The notes: generated by a model from the letters alone, not told the origin. A DNA stretch of 64,000 nucleotides from Platanthera guangdongensis (GCA_039583875.1 CM077164.1:67115628-67179627), one strand, 5' to 3'. Positions 9,456 to 21,723 are shown, counted from the stretch's first letter. Numbers and translations: made by a program.

Positions 9456-11270
9456 TGTTGAAAATTGTGAAGTGAAAGTGGATGACTGGAGGACCTGGGC
9501 AACCTATCCGTGCGGACTATGCAGGCAGGGTTCGCATACAGTCAGGTCGGCAGGGCTGTTGCAGAAGGCTTATTTTGTGGAGGCTTGGGCAGCCTGTTCA
9601 TGCGGACTAAGAAAACAGTAGTGGCGGTTTGACAGGCCGGCTTATGCTCAGTAGGCAGTTGGATCCCAAAAGGTAACCGATCGGTTTGAGACTCTATTCG
9701 CGGAGTCCGGCAAGATGTGGACTGGACTAGAGCTTGGCAGATTGGCTTGGCAGAAGCCTTGGTCTTGCTCTGGTGAAGCGGCAAGTGAAAGTCGCGAAAG
9801 TCACCAGTCAGTGCGGACAGATGCTGGAGTTTGCCAGGGCAGGTGAACTGGTTACAATGATTGCTAGTAAGTGCGGACTGGCCCTTGCGGCCAGTGGTGT
9901 GTACTTGGTTGGTTCTGAACCAAGTCCAGGTTTGGCTCAGTCCGGGGAGATTGCACAGTGAAACGTGGACTGCTTCTCAGTATGCCAAGCTCGGTAGAAG
10001 TGTTGTGTGCCTTGGTTGCGAGTTTGGGGAATACGGACTGAAGTTACATCCGCAAGGGCATGTGGACTGGTGTTGTCTGCAGTGTATGCGGACTGGAGCT
10101 GTCTGTAGGGATATGTGTATTGGAGTTGTCTACAGTGTGTGCAGACTGAAACTTTGTCCGCTGAGTCCGATAGTTGCCTTGGAGTGGTTGTGGGCTTGGG
10201 ATAAGCAGACTGGAGCTGTGTCTGCTGAGTCTGGAAGTTGCCTTGGAGGCATGGCTGTGGGCTCAGGATAAGCGGACTGGAGCTATGTTTGCGGATAGGC
10301 GGACAGTTGCTGCAGAATTCGGCTGTGGCAGTCTTGGTTGGCCTTTGGTGATAAGGCGGACTGACAATGCTGTCCGGCCTTTGATGAAGCATAGACGGAC
10401 TGGCTATCCTGCATAGGTCGCGACGAACTAGAGTGTATTCGCGATTTGCGGACAAACTTGTTCTTGCTGCGGGATGAGGCAGTGAACCTATCGGCTAGGG
10501 CCGTGACCACACTCCTCATCGTGCCTATAAATAGGACCCATGTCACATCAGGAAAAAGAGCAAATTAACAGTAAGTGAGCCTGCCAACAGTTGCTGCGGA
10601 CTGGATTTTAGTATCCGTGCGGGTTGATAGAGTTGAACGGTTTGTGATGTGCAGGTTGTGCGGATAGCACTGGAAAGCCAGGACTTGGCTCTGATTGCGG
10701 TCAGGGACAGTGCGGACTCTGCGGTTAAGCAACAAGCGGTAAATAGCAGGTCGCGGACAACGACCAGGCGGTTTTCTCTTTGGCAACTTGTGTTCGGGGT
10801 TCAATAATTTGCCTGCTTTAGGAGGTTTGTTTAGTTCGGCATCAGCAGCTTGTGCGGTCTGGCGGCTAGGCGACCTCGCGGTCAGGTGGCTTGTAGATCG
10901 GTGGCTAGAGCTTAGCATTGGAATAACGGGCAGTCCGTGCAGCTTGGGTTGCGGTCTGGCGACCTGGCGGACTGTGCAGACTCCTTAATAGTAGATTTGG
11001 CGGCTTCGTGTTTGAGTCCACGTGACTTGACTTGTCTTGGTTTTTTGTAATTGTCTCTGCTCTCCCTGTGGTGGTTTTTGGTGACTTATGTCTCGCCATG
11101 TATGTCTCGCCTTGTAAAGAAGATTGTTGTTATCAATAAAGACTCTTGTTGCTGCATGTGTAGAGAACAAGCGAATCTGGTTGTGACTATTGAAATTTTA
11201 GTTATCCAGAGATAATATTACAAAGGTATGCCCTGCTCATTCTAAGATCCGGAAAATGAGAGAATCAACA
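9456..11270 (+). repeat. Copia-1 3' LTR
   Basis: It starts TGTTGAAAATTG after the polypurine tract, has the TATA box at 10,526 and AATAAA at 11,135-11,140, and ends at 11,270 before the AAATT target duplication. It matches the 5' LTR closely until about 11,160. From there to the end it is about 45 bases longer than the 5' LTR, with extra bases threaded between matching blocks (see findings). Confidence 0.9.
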
Positions 11271-11544
11271 AAATTAGCCAGAATGTGGGACTAACCTGAT
11301 TTACAGGACAAGCCTGATACAAAACAAACCGCACAAGCCGCGCGGTGTTGTGATCCATGTGGCAGTAACCGGGTTCTCAACCAGAGAGGAAGAGAGACTT
11401 TTTTGCCTTGGGCATGTACCGCCAGACCGCCCGTCTGTGGGGAAATGAGAATACCCTCATGGTTACTATGATGTGTTAATGTGTGATAACAAGCAAGAAT
11501 CATACATGTCATAGGGTGCCTTTGATGAAACCCATGTGTGTATA

Positions 11545-13470
11545 CTGTTGGATTGGGTGGCCAACCTTAGAGGGAGTGAATAAGATTCTTAAAGATAGTT
11601 CAAAATTAAAATGAATTTTTCCAAGGAAAACCAGTTTTGGAGGCTACTGCTGGGTGGTAGCTTACTAGTGCCCGACGGTAGGTCTCAAAAATTGTTTTTC
11701 TTTGCAAAAACTTCGCCTTACAATGGTCACACAAACTTCAAATATCGACCTGCACACAAACCGGATATTGCGAGAAGAATAAATGAACAATAATTTTATT
11801 CTCTTCCAACTCACAAGAATTGCCTCCAATAAAACCTGGTGGTCCCCTTTGTCACAATTGAATCGAGAGCAACTAGATCTTCGTGATGTCGAAAATTGAA
11901 GGCGATAAAATACAAACTTCCTCAGAGCAGATTTTATATGACACTTCTATATGAACCGGCTCACCCCTACCTATAGGAGATGTCTGGACCGGTTGGCTCC
12001 CCCCGCCGAAAGGTATCTTAAGATCGAGGCAAGAGGTGAGTCTTGTCACAAGTTTTGTCTTCCTTCCAGGAAACAACGGCAGGTCTTAGAGCCCCACTAG
12101 GTCCCCCTTTAAAAGATCTAGACATCTTCCTTGTGAAAGGACCAGGATGGGCTTTCTAGAGATTTCTCACGAAAGTATTTCGGGGAGCCTTCCTTTGTAC
12201 GGATTCCGACGAAGGTGTTTCTTGGTCCTCCCATCCTGGTCTATCGCCAGTAAGAAGAATTCCTCACATACAAGCAACTAGACAATAAAGAAAATCCAGA
12301 GGCGATTTTCCGAAACTATAAAGAGTGTAGAAGATATTTCTGTAAAACCAATGGCTCAAACGTAGAACTCCTTCAAGGAACGGTGCGCGATCGATGCTCT
12401 TGAGGCCATATCATTCTCTTTGCTATCGATTAGCCGTGTCTCCCCCTGAAACATACCCAGGTCATTGAAGATTTTGCAGATTCGTCATAGTGGAGTTCTT
12501 CATCTAGCTGCGATCACGTGCAGCCACAGAGGAAGAACCCGATAATGATTTTTCTTTAGGCGACAAAGGGCGATGAAAGTTCGTCCTCCTCCAAATGGCG
12601 GTGGAACCCTTGGCAAAGTCAAGCCTTATATTTTAATTCATCTTATCTCCGGGAAAACTTCACCACGAAACACGACAACCAACAACATGCCGAAAGGATG
12701 CGGAACAAGGGTCCAGGTACCCCATATAGAGTAGCATCTCCTCATTTGAAACTTTCCAAATAAGCTACTGTAGGAACGGGGGGTGGTAGTGGCAGTAGAG
12801 CTAGCGCCCGGCAGTAGGGGTCAATGCGCGTGAAACAACCGGTGACAGAGGATGGTGGGTCCAGCAAATTTGGAAAATCGGGATCCAGGTAATGTACAAT
12901 AATTTTTTGCTTTTGTTCTACCGCGGTGGAGAGAGCTGGCCCGGGAGTACGAAGTTATCGCCTAGCGGTAGGGAGAAAGCAGTAGAGGGTCTTCTCGAGG
13001 AGGATGAAGATGGTGGACTGGGTGGAGAGACGCTCGTCGAGACAGTTAGAGCCTGGCAGTATGGCTAACGCTACAGGAGGAGGAGAAGAGGAAGCGGGAG
13101 AGAAGTAGATGCATTGGTACCAAGAGCTCATGCAGATTTTGCGGGTAATTCCAAGCTAGTGCGGGCAGTAGCGCTTTGGTGGCACGGGGTGAGAGTTTAT
13201 CGCTCGGCGGTAGGCCAAAAGCGGACCCAAAGATTGAGAGGAAGAGGAAAGGGATTTTCTAAAGAATGGAGAAGGGGGTCTTTTGTACTGGAGGGAAGGC
13301 GATGTAAAGCAGGAGAGAAGTACACTATACCCAATAGGAGCAGGAACACGTATGATCAAATATAAGCGACATAAGGGATTTGCGTTCCGCCACCCCATTT
13401 TGTTGTGAAGTGTACTAAAGGATGTGAAATAACCATGGCGAGGCAAAAGGAGGAGAAGTTCTAACAAACT
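11545..13470 (-). repeat. possible Copia LTR remnant
   Basis: The plus strand reads TGTTGGATTGGG at the left, followed by GAGGGAGTGAATAAG, which resembles the inner edge of a reversed Copia LTR. At the right it reads GTTCTAACA followed by AACTCCCTT, which reversed is a purine tract plus TGTTAGAAC. The ends are TG..CA and the size (about 1.9 kb) is like the Copia-2 LTR. No PBS is clear on the left. Short motifs such as CTAGCGGTAGG and GGTGGTAG recur inside. Confidence 0.35.
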
Positions 13471-16400
13471 CCCTTAGCATTTGAACGAAGGATAATAGAC
13501 GTCAAATTTCGTTCATGAGATATAAAACAAACAGTAACAACTTGGAGCGATACTTTATAATCCTAATCAGTAAGCGTGAAATATAGCATGTTGAAATAAT
13601 CAATATGGAACTCCCCCGGGACATATGTCAGCGAGGTCGAACCTTTGCGTTGGTGGGAAGGAGGAGCGGTGATGTTTGCAAGTTGACATGAATCCAGTTT
13701 AGAGGAGGATGATTAGGAGGGAGGTGCCAGGAGCTATGTGAAGGCGGGGAGGAGCATGTCCAAGCGAAGATCCCATTGGAGAAGATCTGTAGAGGAGGAG
13801 GAGAAGGCGATAGAGCAGAAATGTTGTCGAGATAGAGGCCACCACTTCAGTCCCTGCAATCGTCCGTGACCGGATCCTGAAGCACAAGAGGTAGGGGTGA
13901 TGTGACAGAACACCGTAGTTGCTTGCATAAAGAAGTAACATAATAAATTGCTCAACTTGGGCACATAGAGGGTATCCAAGCATAGGATAGTGACACTCAT
14001 GCCCGTCCCAACCGGGGAGGGAGAGCTCAACAGCGACAATGATCGGGGGCAACTCCTGTGTGTCAAGAAGAGAGAAACCTTGAGGGTTGCCTGTCATATT
14101 TTGTTGCACCAGAGTTGAAGCGTCCGCGAGTCACAACATGGACTACCAGGGAACGGAGGCGGACAGGCTTAATGAACATGTCAAGAGAGTCAAACCGTGA
14201 AAATAAGCCAGAGATGAGAGAAAGTGCACACATGGGCGAATAAAAAATCGGGCGGCTAGGAAGGCCGCTTAGTAGTAGCAAAGGAGGGAAAGAAGTCGCA
14301 ACCTGAAAAAAAATCGGGCGAACAGAGTGGAACAAGTCCACGGCCAAATATAGGCCGACCTACCAGAAGCAACACAAGAAAACGGCTAAAAGGCAGGCAA
14401 AGGTCCAGCGGGGAAGAGGTGCGCGGGCTGATTTGAAGGCCGAGATTTTCAGAATAAAAGAAATTTGGACAGCACAAGATGCGGGTGAAAGTAAATACAC
14501 CCGCACGGTGATTTGGAGAACCGCGATTATTAGGACATTTATAGACCCGTTAATACAGTGTAACATTATAAGTCGGGGAGTCAAGAAATAACAAGAGCGC
14601 GGCGAAACGAAACAGGTCGTGTACAAAGAGTAGTAGGAGAAGAGAACAAGAAGAAGCAAGCCGCGCGAACAGTGTCGGCGGACAGAAACAAGCCGCGCGG
14701 ATATAAACAAGCCGCGCGGATATAATGCAGTGTAAGTCCGCGAATCAAGTCTTATGCATGGAAGCAAAACAAGTCGCGAACAACAGAGGGCGCATAGAAT
14801 AAGGAAATGACATGTCCTCTGTACATGTAGCAAAGTAAAAAACATCAAGTAGAAACAAGCGAATAATCTTTAGTATAATTGAAATTTTATCTCAAAAAAG
14901 ATATCTATTAAAAATGCCCTCCTTTATAGAACAGGAGAGATGAGAGAATACAAATAAAGTGTGGGAAAATTTAAAAAGCGGACTATACAAAACAAACCGC
15001 ACAAGCCGCGCGTTAGACAACAGTTAACCGCACGGCTCCACCAGAGAGGAAGAGAGACTGCCAGGGCAGACCGCCAGACCGCCCGGTCTTCAAGCCGACT
15101 AACAAACCACCAGACCGCGCGGTTCGAACAAGACAAACCGGACCGCACTAACTTAAATTGTAGTGTTTCTTTGTGACACTTTAGTTGAGATCGATTCTAA
15201 TGAAAATTCAACAAAATTAGCCAGAATTGACCATGGACAAGCCTGTGGTGTTGTGATCATGTGGCAGTGGGTTCTCACACGAAAGTTTTTTGCTTGGGCA
15301 TGATGTCTGTGGGGAAATGAGAATACTTATGGTTACATGAGGAGTGATAACAAGCAAGAATATACATGTCATAGGGTGCTTGATGAAACCCATGGTATCC
15401 TTGATTGGGTGGCACCTTAGAGGGAGTGATAAGATTCTTAAAGATAGTAAAATAAAATGATTTTTCCAAGGAAAACCATTTTGGAGGCTCATTCATGGGT
15501 TAGCTTTAGTGCCCGACTATTAAAAATTTTATATTTTTTGCAAAAACTTCAGTTCAAGGACCCTGAATCAATCAAAATCTACCCACACAAACCGGATATT
15601 GCGAAAGAATAAATGAACAATACTCTTTAAAGAATTAAAGGTGTACACAAACAACATTTTAGTAAAATTTTGAAGCGATAAAATACAAACTTCCTTTTTA
15701 ATGTTCTAACCGACCCCTACCTTATACCGGTTGGCTCCCCCCGGAAAGGTCTTCGAGGCAATTCTTCACCTTCCTTCCCGAAAGGTCAGAGCCATGGTCC
15801 CCCGACAGACATCCCTCACCAGATTTTCTCACGAAACCCTTCACGGATTCCGACGACCCTCCGGTATTTCTACATACAAGCATGTTGGACAATAAAATAT
15901 CATGAGTAAACTATAACATGTAAGCATTAATTTCTCCCTCACAGAACTCCTTCAAGACTGCGCGATCGATTTTGAATATCTTCTCTTTGCTAGGGATTAG
16001 CCGTGAAAGGTCATTGTAATTTTGTCGTCGGATTCTTCGACGCAGGAGGAAGAAATAATGATTTTTCTTTAACAAAGATAAATCCTCCTCCACATGGCGG
16101 TGGACCTAAAGGCATATTCAATTCATACATTATCTTGTCCAAAAGAAACACGTACTTTTATACAGTAGCTTTGAAAAAATACCTGTCGATAGATTAGACG
16201 CATAATGCCCGGCATATAATCAGACGTGAATGTTAACATGGTCCAGCAAATTAATAATCTTAATGTAACAATTTTACTTTGCACCGCGGTGTTGTAATCG
16301 AAGTTATGCTTAGCGGTAGGTTCTTCTTGATGAAGATGACTCATGCATGTCGAGACTAAGCCTGGCAATGGCTAACGCTAACGGTAGGTCCAAGAGCTTG

Positions 16401-17229
16401 CAGATTTTTCCAAGCTAGTGGGGGGGCTAACGCTCGGGGGGGCGGAGATTATTTTCTATTCTTTTGTATATCTGTACACTATACCCAACACACGTATATA
16501 TATATAAGGGATTTGATATTGTTAAACTAAAGGATGTGAATAGGTTCTAACAAACTCCCTTTTTGATAATATCAAATTTCGTTCATGAGATATAAAACAG
16601 TAACAACTTGGTACATAATCCTAATCAGAAGCGTGAAGAATGTTGAATATGTGTTTACATTTGCTCCCCCTAGTTTGCTCCCCCGACACGGATTTCCCCT
16701 GGGTGACTAAGCATAGGATACACTCATGAACACTAACTTCCATGATACACTCATGAACACTCATCTCTCCCCCTTTTGATTATTGAAGGGACGGGAACCT
16801 AATGAAAATAGATCGATAAAAAACACAAATGCAGAAATGCACACTTGAAAAAAAATCATTAGTAGTAGGGACAAAAATAGAGTGGAACAACCATAAATAT
16901 CGTTAGCGCTAGGGCTACCAACACAAGAAAACACCGTAACTCATTTGAGAGATTTTCAAAAATAAAAAAATGTCTTGACAGCACATTAAAGTAGAATACA
17001 CATGATTGCAGCACATTATTAGATTAAGAGTTAATACAGTGAACATTATAAGATCCAAAACATCCAGAAATTCTACTCGAAGTAAAGTGTTAAAAACGAG
17101 CATATAATGCAGGGAGGGGTTTTGTAAGTCCAATTCTTATGCATCAGCATTAGTAGAATAATGACATGTGTACAGTAGCTAAAAAACATCAAGTGAAATG
17201 CTCAATCTTTAGTACATGTTCTCTTTCTC

Positions 17230-18790
17230 AATAATGTGGTCCCATATAAAGTGATGACGAAAATAAAGTCAATATGTTTAGAGTGAGTGTGGTGCACCAG
17301 ATTATTCTTCATAACAAGTTTATGAACAAGGGGCACTAACTTAAATTGTAGTCTTTGCACCTAAGGTCAAATGATTCTTAAAATTTAGGCCGAAGTCCTC
17401 CTCAACTGCTATATGACTTATCCATGAGGAGTGAGTAGTGCTTGGGGTATCCTTGCGCAACATGACTACTGATAGGGCTATATACTCGATTTACCTCAGT
17501 AGTGGAGAGGTCAACTGAGTCCTTTTTTCTACTTGACTATGAGACTTTTTTTCAGTTCAAGGTCGCACCTAGGAAGTGAATCAAAATCTACCACTAAATG
17601 TGCTCTTGCGATTGAGTGAACATCAGCATTTTAGTACGAGTCAGAATATTGGCCGTAGAGCATGTTCTAAGTTAGTGGTGTGTGGATACCAAAAAATGAC
17701 CATGACATTGATTTTAGGTTATTTCTAGCCTATGTGATACTAAAATCATGATGTGCTTAACATGAAGCTTTAATTTCTACATGACTGATTCTTTAGGATT
17801 TGTGAGCTTGATATCTAGCTCCTAAATCCTCACACATACTGATGCAATTCACGTAATATCTTGTCCAGTCGTCTAGAAGCAAATACTTAGATATAGACGC
17901 ATAATGATATAATCAGACAATGTTAACATGGATATACATCTAAAACAAACTTTGCATGTATGTTTGCTTTAGGTCTACTCATGCTGTCCTAAAATGAACA
18001 ACTATTTTTTTTTGGGGGGGGGGGGGTTATATATATATATATATATATATTTTATTTTTTTTATTTATTTGAGTGATTTTTAATAAATAAAAGTTAAACA
18101 AACCAAACAAACCAAACAGATCATTGGAGTTTTGGGATTCTTTATTTTTATTTGTTTTAGATTTTAAGACAACCTAAAAAACAGTCGAAAAAAACACAAA
18201 TCGCAGAAATACAAAAAAAATAGGTAGCAACTATCTTAGCGCTAGGGCTACCGCAAGGCCGTAACTATAGAGATCAAAAATAAAAAATGTCTTGATTGAG
18301 AGATTGCAGCACGATTAAGCAGTTGAATCCAATTACATCCAGTTTCTCGAAGTTGAAAGAAATCTAAAAGCATCAGGGAGGGGTTTTGTAAGAAATATCA
18401 GCAAGTTAATTCTCCAGTCTAATGATGCTCATTTCATGTTCTCTTTCTTAATTGGTACATATAAAGTGATGATGTATTTATGTAAGTGAGAGTGGTGCAC
18501 CGGATTATTCGTAAGTTTATGGCATCTTATTGTCGCAACTAAGGTCAACATTTTAAAATTTAGGTACCAAGTCCTCCAACTATATGACATCTACATAGAT
18601 TTGTGCGCAACAACTATAGGGCTATCAACTCGACCTCGGTGGAAGGTCAATGTCCTTTTTTCTACTTGACTATGAGACAGGGTCGCACCTAGGAAGTATA
18701 GTACCACTTGTGCTCTTGCATTGAGTGAACTCGGCATAGTACGAGTCAGAATATCCTAAAGTTGTGTTCTAAAACAAATGTTGTAAATCT
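17230..18790 (-). pseudogene. two decayed Copia RNase H copies
   Basis: Plus-strand words at 17,240-17,300 (GTGATGACGAAAATAAAGTC, ATATGTTTA, GGTGCACCAGATT) line up with the region of Copia-2 at 55,003-55,050 that encodes HSRTKHIDIRHHF. Words at 17,450-17,560 (GCGCAACATGACTACT, ACCTCAGTAGTGGAG) line up with the STAEAEYIAAGRCC block. A second, thinner copy of the same blocks lies at about 18,470-18,690. No frame is open beyond a few dozen codons. Confidence 0.55.
17985..18070. repeat. homopolymer and (TA)n low-complexity block
   Basis: A T run, then about 13 G, then about ten TA units and more T-rich sequence lie side by side. It is a typical place for polymerase slippage or assembly error, and it lies inside the odd interleaved region. 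Confidence 0.9.
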
Positions 18791-18813
18791 ATCATACTAA
18801 GCATAGGGTGCTT

Positions 18814-19578
18814 TGAAAGTGAGGGTTAGGTCTACAATACTCTAGAGGGGAGGTGAATAGAGTATATTAAAAATTTGTTAGTTCCCCAATAAAAGTGCTG
18901 TTACAGCTTTTGTTGTAAACTGAAAAGGTATAGTGATAGAAAATTGTAAATCAGATAAAAATCTACCTAATCACAGCCACACAGCAAGAAACAAAAAGAA
19001 AAGATAAGCAACCAGACGACACAAGAAATTTATAGTAGTTCCCCCTCAACTGGGTACATCCACTCTTCTACCACCCTTGGTAGGAATCCACTCAGGTTTT
19101 TGATCAGGTGCCTGACACCAATGAGTTTTGATCAGGTCCCCAAAAACTAACTCAAGTCTTTTGGAAGGAGACTTGCAACCAGGAATCACTTTTGAAGGGA
19201 GATGACAACCTTTTGTACAAGTGGGGGTGAGAGAGTGATTATGTCTTCTCTGTCAACAATCAGAGAGAATACTTATGTGGAATGATGTTAGCAAACAGCT
19301 CCCCCTGAGATGTAGAATGTTTCAGGGAAGATCTGGAGCTTTGCTGTAGGGTGATAGGTCTTCAATCAGAGTTCTGGACAAGCAGTGATGCAGGATCTTC
19401 TTGACTGATTTGATATCTATTGTGCTTGGAAGTCCTGGGGAGAATGTTGAAGAAGAAGACTCTTGATATAGTATAGTTGTTCTTCTTCTGAATGAATGAA
19501 TATCACTGCCTGTCACTTGTAAGTTCAGTATCAGTTTTTTTGTGAAGCTTTTCTATTGTTGTATGAGAACTCTAGCAG
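18814..19578 (-). repeat. Copia-2 left LTR, inner part
   Basis: This matches 49,341-50,105 and 62,802-63,570, beginning TGAAAGTGAGGGTTAGG and ending CTCTAGCAG. In the other copies the sequence continues TCAGTTTTTTTT; here it is cut by the Gypsy-B LTR. It is therefore the left-hand LTR of the Copia-2 array, with Gypsy-B inserted in it. The rest of this LTR is not found elsewhere in the window; it appears lost with the deletion at 40,686. Confidence 0.88.
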
Positions 19579-19704
19579 TGTAACGTCTCGAATCGCTCTA
19601 GGCCCCTCGTGTGTGTTTTTGAGTCAGGAGGGTTGACTCGAGTCCTGGGAAGTGCAGGGAATTGGACTGCACTTGTGGAGGAGTGGAGAAATCAGTGCAG
19701 AGAA

Positions 19705-20345
19705 GGACACAGGTAGTGACACGGGCGTGTCACTACCCGTATGAATGTGATACGGGTAGAGACACGGGCGTGTCCCTACCCATGTGGCATTGCGTCGAGT
19801 TGAACTCGACGAGATGTGTCGAGATCGACGAACTGCGCGTCGACACGGGTAGAGACACTGGCGTGTCTCTACCCGTGTGCCATTGTGTCGAGTTGAACTC
19901 GACGAGATGTGTCGAGATCGACGAACTGCGCGTCGACTTCGACGAATTAACATGACACGGGTAGAGACACGGGCGTGTCCCAACCCGTGTGGCATTGTGT
20001 CGAATTGAACTCGACGAGGGGTGTCGAGATCAACGAACTGCGCGTCGACTTCGATGAATTAACATGACACGGGTAGAGACACGGGCGTGTCCCTACCCGT
20101 ATGCTCCAGTCAATGATTTTGATCGAGATCGACGAACTGCTGAGATCGTCGAAATGTATCCCGAGAAGGACACGGCCAGGGAACACGGCCGTGTCATGTG
20201 GACACGGGTCGGGATACGGGTCGGGACACGGGCGTGTCCCGGGCGTGTCCCGGGCGTGTCCCTACCCATGTCAACTATTGAACCGACACGGAAACTGTCG
20301 GTGCCGCTTCGCCCAGGCAGGACACGGGTAAGGACACGGCCGTGT
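19705..20345 (+). repeat. Gypsy-B U3 palindrome array
   Basis: Units of about 92-112 bases repeat a near-palindrome with arms ACACGGGTAG(A/G)GACACG and its complement around the core GACACGGGCGTGTC. Unit starts are near 19,750, 19,842, 19,954 and 20,066. Spacers carry GTCGAGTTGAACTCGACGAG, itself palindromic, and GTCGACTTCGACGAA. The counterpart in the 3' LTR is about 37,630-38,200. It lies directly upstream of the TATA box, which suggests an upstream promoter or chromatin signal. Confidence 0.88.
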
Positions 20346-20366
20346 CCCTACCCGTGTCACTTTTCA

Positions 20367-20374
20367 TATATAAG
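20367..20374 (+). promoter_or_regulatory. TATA box of Gypsy-B 5' LTR
   Basis: TATATAAG follows the palindrome array in a CTTTTCATATATAAGGGGGAG setting. The 3' LTR copy is at 38,205-38,213. The gag-like first exon begins 135 bases downstream. Confidence 0.75.
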
Positions 20375-20501
20375 GGGGAGAGAAAACCCTAGTCGTTTCC
20401 ACGCTCACTTAATCCCTGTTTTCTGAGAGAACTTCTGTAGAAGGAGAACTGCAGGAGCAAGTTCTAGGGAGGAAAAATCCACCATCGTCGTGAAGGAGAA
20501 G

Positions 20502-20561
20502 ATGTCGCCAAGGAGAATTACGAGATCCATGGCCGGAAATGGAGGAACCGCTGGAATCGAT
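20502..20561 (+). CDS. candidate gag exon 1 inside the Gypsy-B LTR
   Basis: A 20-codon stretch starts MSPRRITRSMAGNG (MPPRR in the 3' LTR copy at 38,340-38,399). The MPPRR-type basic start is familiar from plant chromovirus Gag proteins. It ends in GAT directly followed by GTGAGT, a consensus splice donor. A strong acceptor (GCATTTTATGTGTAG) ends at 32,772, after the PBS, and joining there keeps the reading frame of the gag body (phase 0 on both sides). Read without splicing, the frame stops at about 20,634. I infer that Gag is made from a spliced RNA while unspliced RNA keeps the PBS. In this copy Gypsy-A lies inside the inferred intron. Confidence 0.6.
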
Positions 20562-21447
20562 GTGAGTTTCCTACCCTCTCCCTTGGTGCTAGATCTGTAT
20601 ATATCTAGGCGAGACGTCGACTCAAAAGAGTCTTGACATGTGAGAAGATGATTTCTCTAGGGTGAGGCCAATCCGGGGCTTGTGCTCTTGGTTAGTGGTG
20701 TCTTCAACCTCTCTGATCTTCTATGTGGAGATGGGGGATGGTTTCGTGAAGAGCAAAGGCCTCTTGAGGTTGAATAAGGGTGGAGTAAATTCTGGAATGA
20801 CTTGGGAAGATCGCCTTGCGGAGGAAGATGAACCAATGTCGTTCATTCTGCCTTAAGATGCGTGCAGAATCTGTATTCTGCGCGCAGCGAACTTCGTGGC
20901 CATTTTTAGGTGTGATATGGCCAGATCTGGCTTTCGGCTAAACACGAAAGTTGAAGCCCTTGGAAATACCTTTCCAACGAATGTTTGCACGACTTCAGGC
21001 AAAGTCTGTAGACACGGGAAAGTCTAAACGAATATAGTGTTCAACAAATCCTGCATGTAGAAATTGTGTTCTGTACGCAGTGGACTTCAAGTCCGATTTC
21101 AAATAGGATAACATCAAATCTGAGTTGAGGTCTGAATACGAAGGTTGTGGACCACGGAAAAACCTTTCCATCGTGGGGTTACACGTCTTTACCGGATTCC
21201 TGTAGCTTTGGGAATCTCCGGTTGAAGCCACAGTCCAGATTCAATCTGCACCTAAATTCTGGGCTTTTTATAAGATGGATTTGGATTTGGTGGAATTATT
21301 ATTGCAAGTTACTTGACTTGGGTGAACTCTTATGATTAATCATTTGTTGCATGATTTACGAAGCTTATTAACTAGATTTCATATAATCAAATTGTGAAGC
21401 AATCTTATTTAAACATATTGACTTGATAGGAATTGAAGAATTGTTAT

Positions 21448-21600
21448 TTATGCGCATCATGTATATAATATGTCGTTAACATATGGAAAGTGTGATGGAT
21501 CTTTACACGCGCATCATGTTCATAATAGGATACTACTTTTGGAAAGATTGATAGATTTTCATATGCGTAACATGTTTATATTATGTTGTCATCATTTGGG
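21448..21600 (+). repeat. 57-bp imperfect tandem repeat in Gypsy-B LTR
   Basis: Three AT-rich units begin with GCGCATCATG or GCGTAACATG near 21,451, 21,508 and 21,563. The 3' LTR copy is at about 39,289-39,440. No coding content is present. Confidence 0.7.
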
Positions 21601-21723
21601 AGTCATATAGAAGAATAAATCATGGTCATGAGTATGTTTGATTAATGAATTGAGTTTAGTAGTCCAATACTTAGAGTGTCGCCTCCCTACGGGTAGTATT
21701 GTGAAGGGATGTAAGTGCGGTGT

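Larger units (their letters stand above)
5351..11270 (+). mobile_element. Copia-1, non-autonomous Ty1/copia element
   Basis: The element has two LTRs starting TGTTGAA; the 5' LTR ends TTCAACA, the exact inverted match. A 5-bp target duplication AAATT lies at 5,346-5,350 and 11,271-11,275. The order is LTR, initiator-Met PBS, gag, integrase, a repetitive linker, polypurine tract, LTR. Reverse transcriptase and RNase H are absent: the frame passes from the linker/start of RT (EPWALVPK at about 9,210) straight to sequence near the polypurine tract. It therefore could only have moved using another element's enzymes, or the deletion came later. The element is inserted in the Gypsy-0 LTR. Confidence 0.92.
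11271..18813. mobile_element. interleaved, thinned Copia-like remnants
   Basis: No intact gene is present. The stretch falls into three segments, about 11,271-14,950, 15,205-17,640 and 17,640-18,800. They share long series of short matching blocks in the same order, each segment shorter than the one before. Examples: 11,266 with 15,206; 12,840 with 16,233; 13,463 with 16,544; 14,220 with 16,835; 16,200 with 17,890; 17,240 with 18,470; 17,530 with 18,660. The content looks like a minus-strand Sirevirus-type Copia (LTR edge near 11,545, RNase H near 17,240-17,600). Homopolymers and GC-rich words are scattered throughout. Treat coordinates inside it with caution. Confidence 0.6.
19579..21723 (+). 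repeat. Gypsy-B 5' LTR, left part
   Basis: It starts TGTAACGTC and matches the 3' LTR from 37,493. U3 carries palindromic arrays (19,705-20,345), then a TATA box, a purine-rich leader, a short gag-like exon (20,502-20,561) and an AT-rich tail with 57-bp repeats. Gypsy-A cuts it after GGTGT at 21,719-21,723. Confidence 0.92.

Noticed and set aside
13114..14848. Several 70-160-residue open frames in the interleaved region
   Set aside because: No domain, low-complexity composition, and the region itself is of doubtful assembly.
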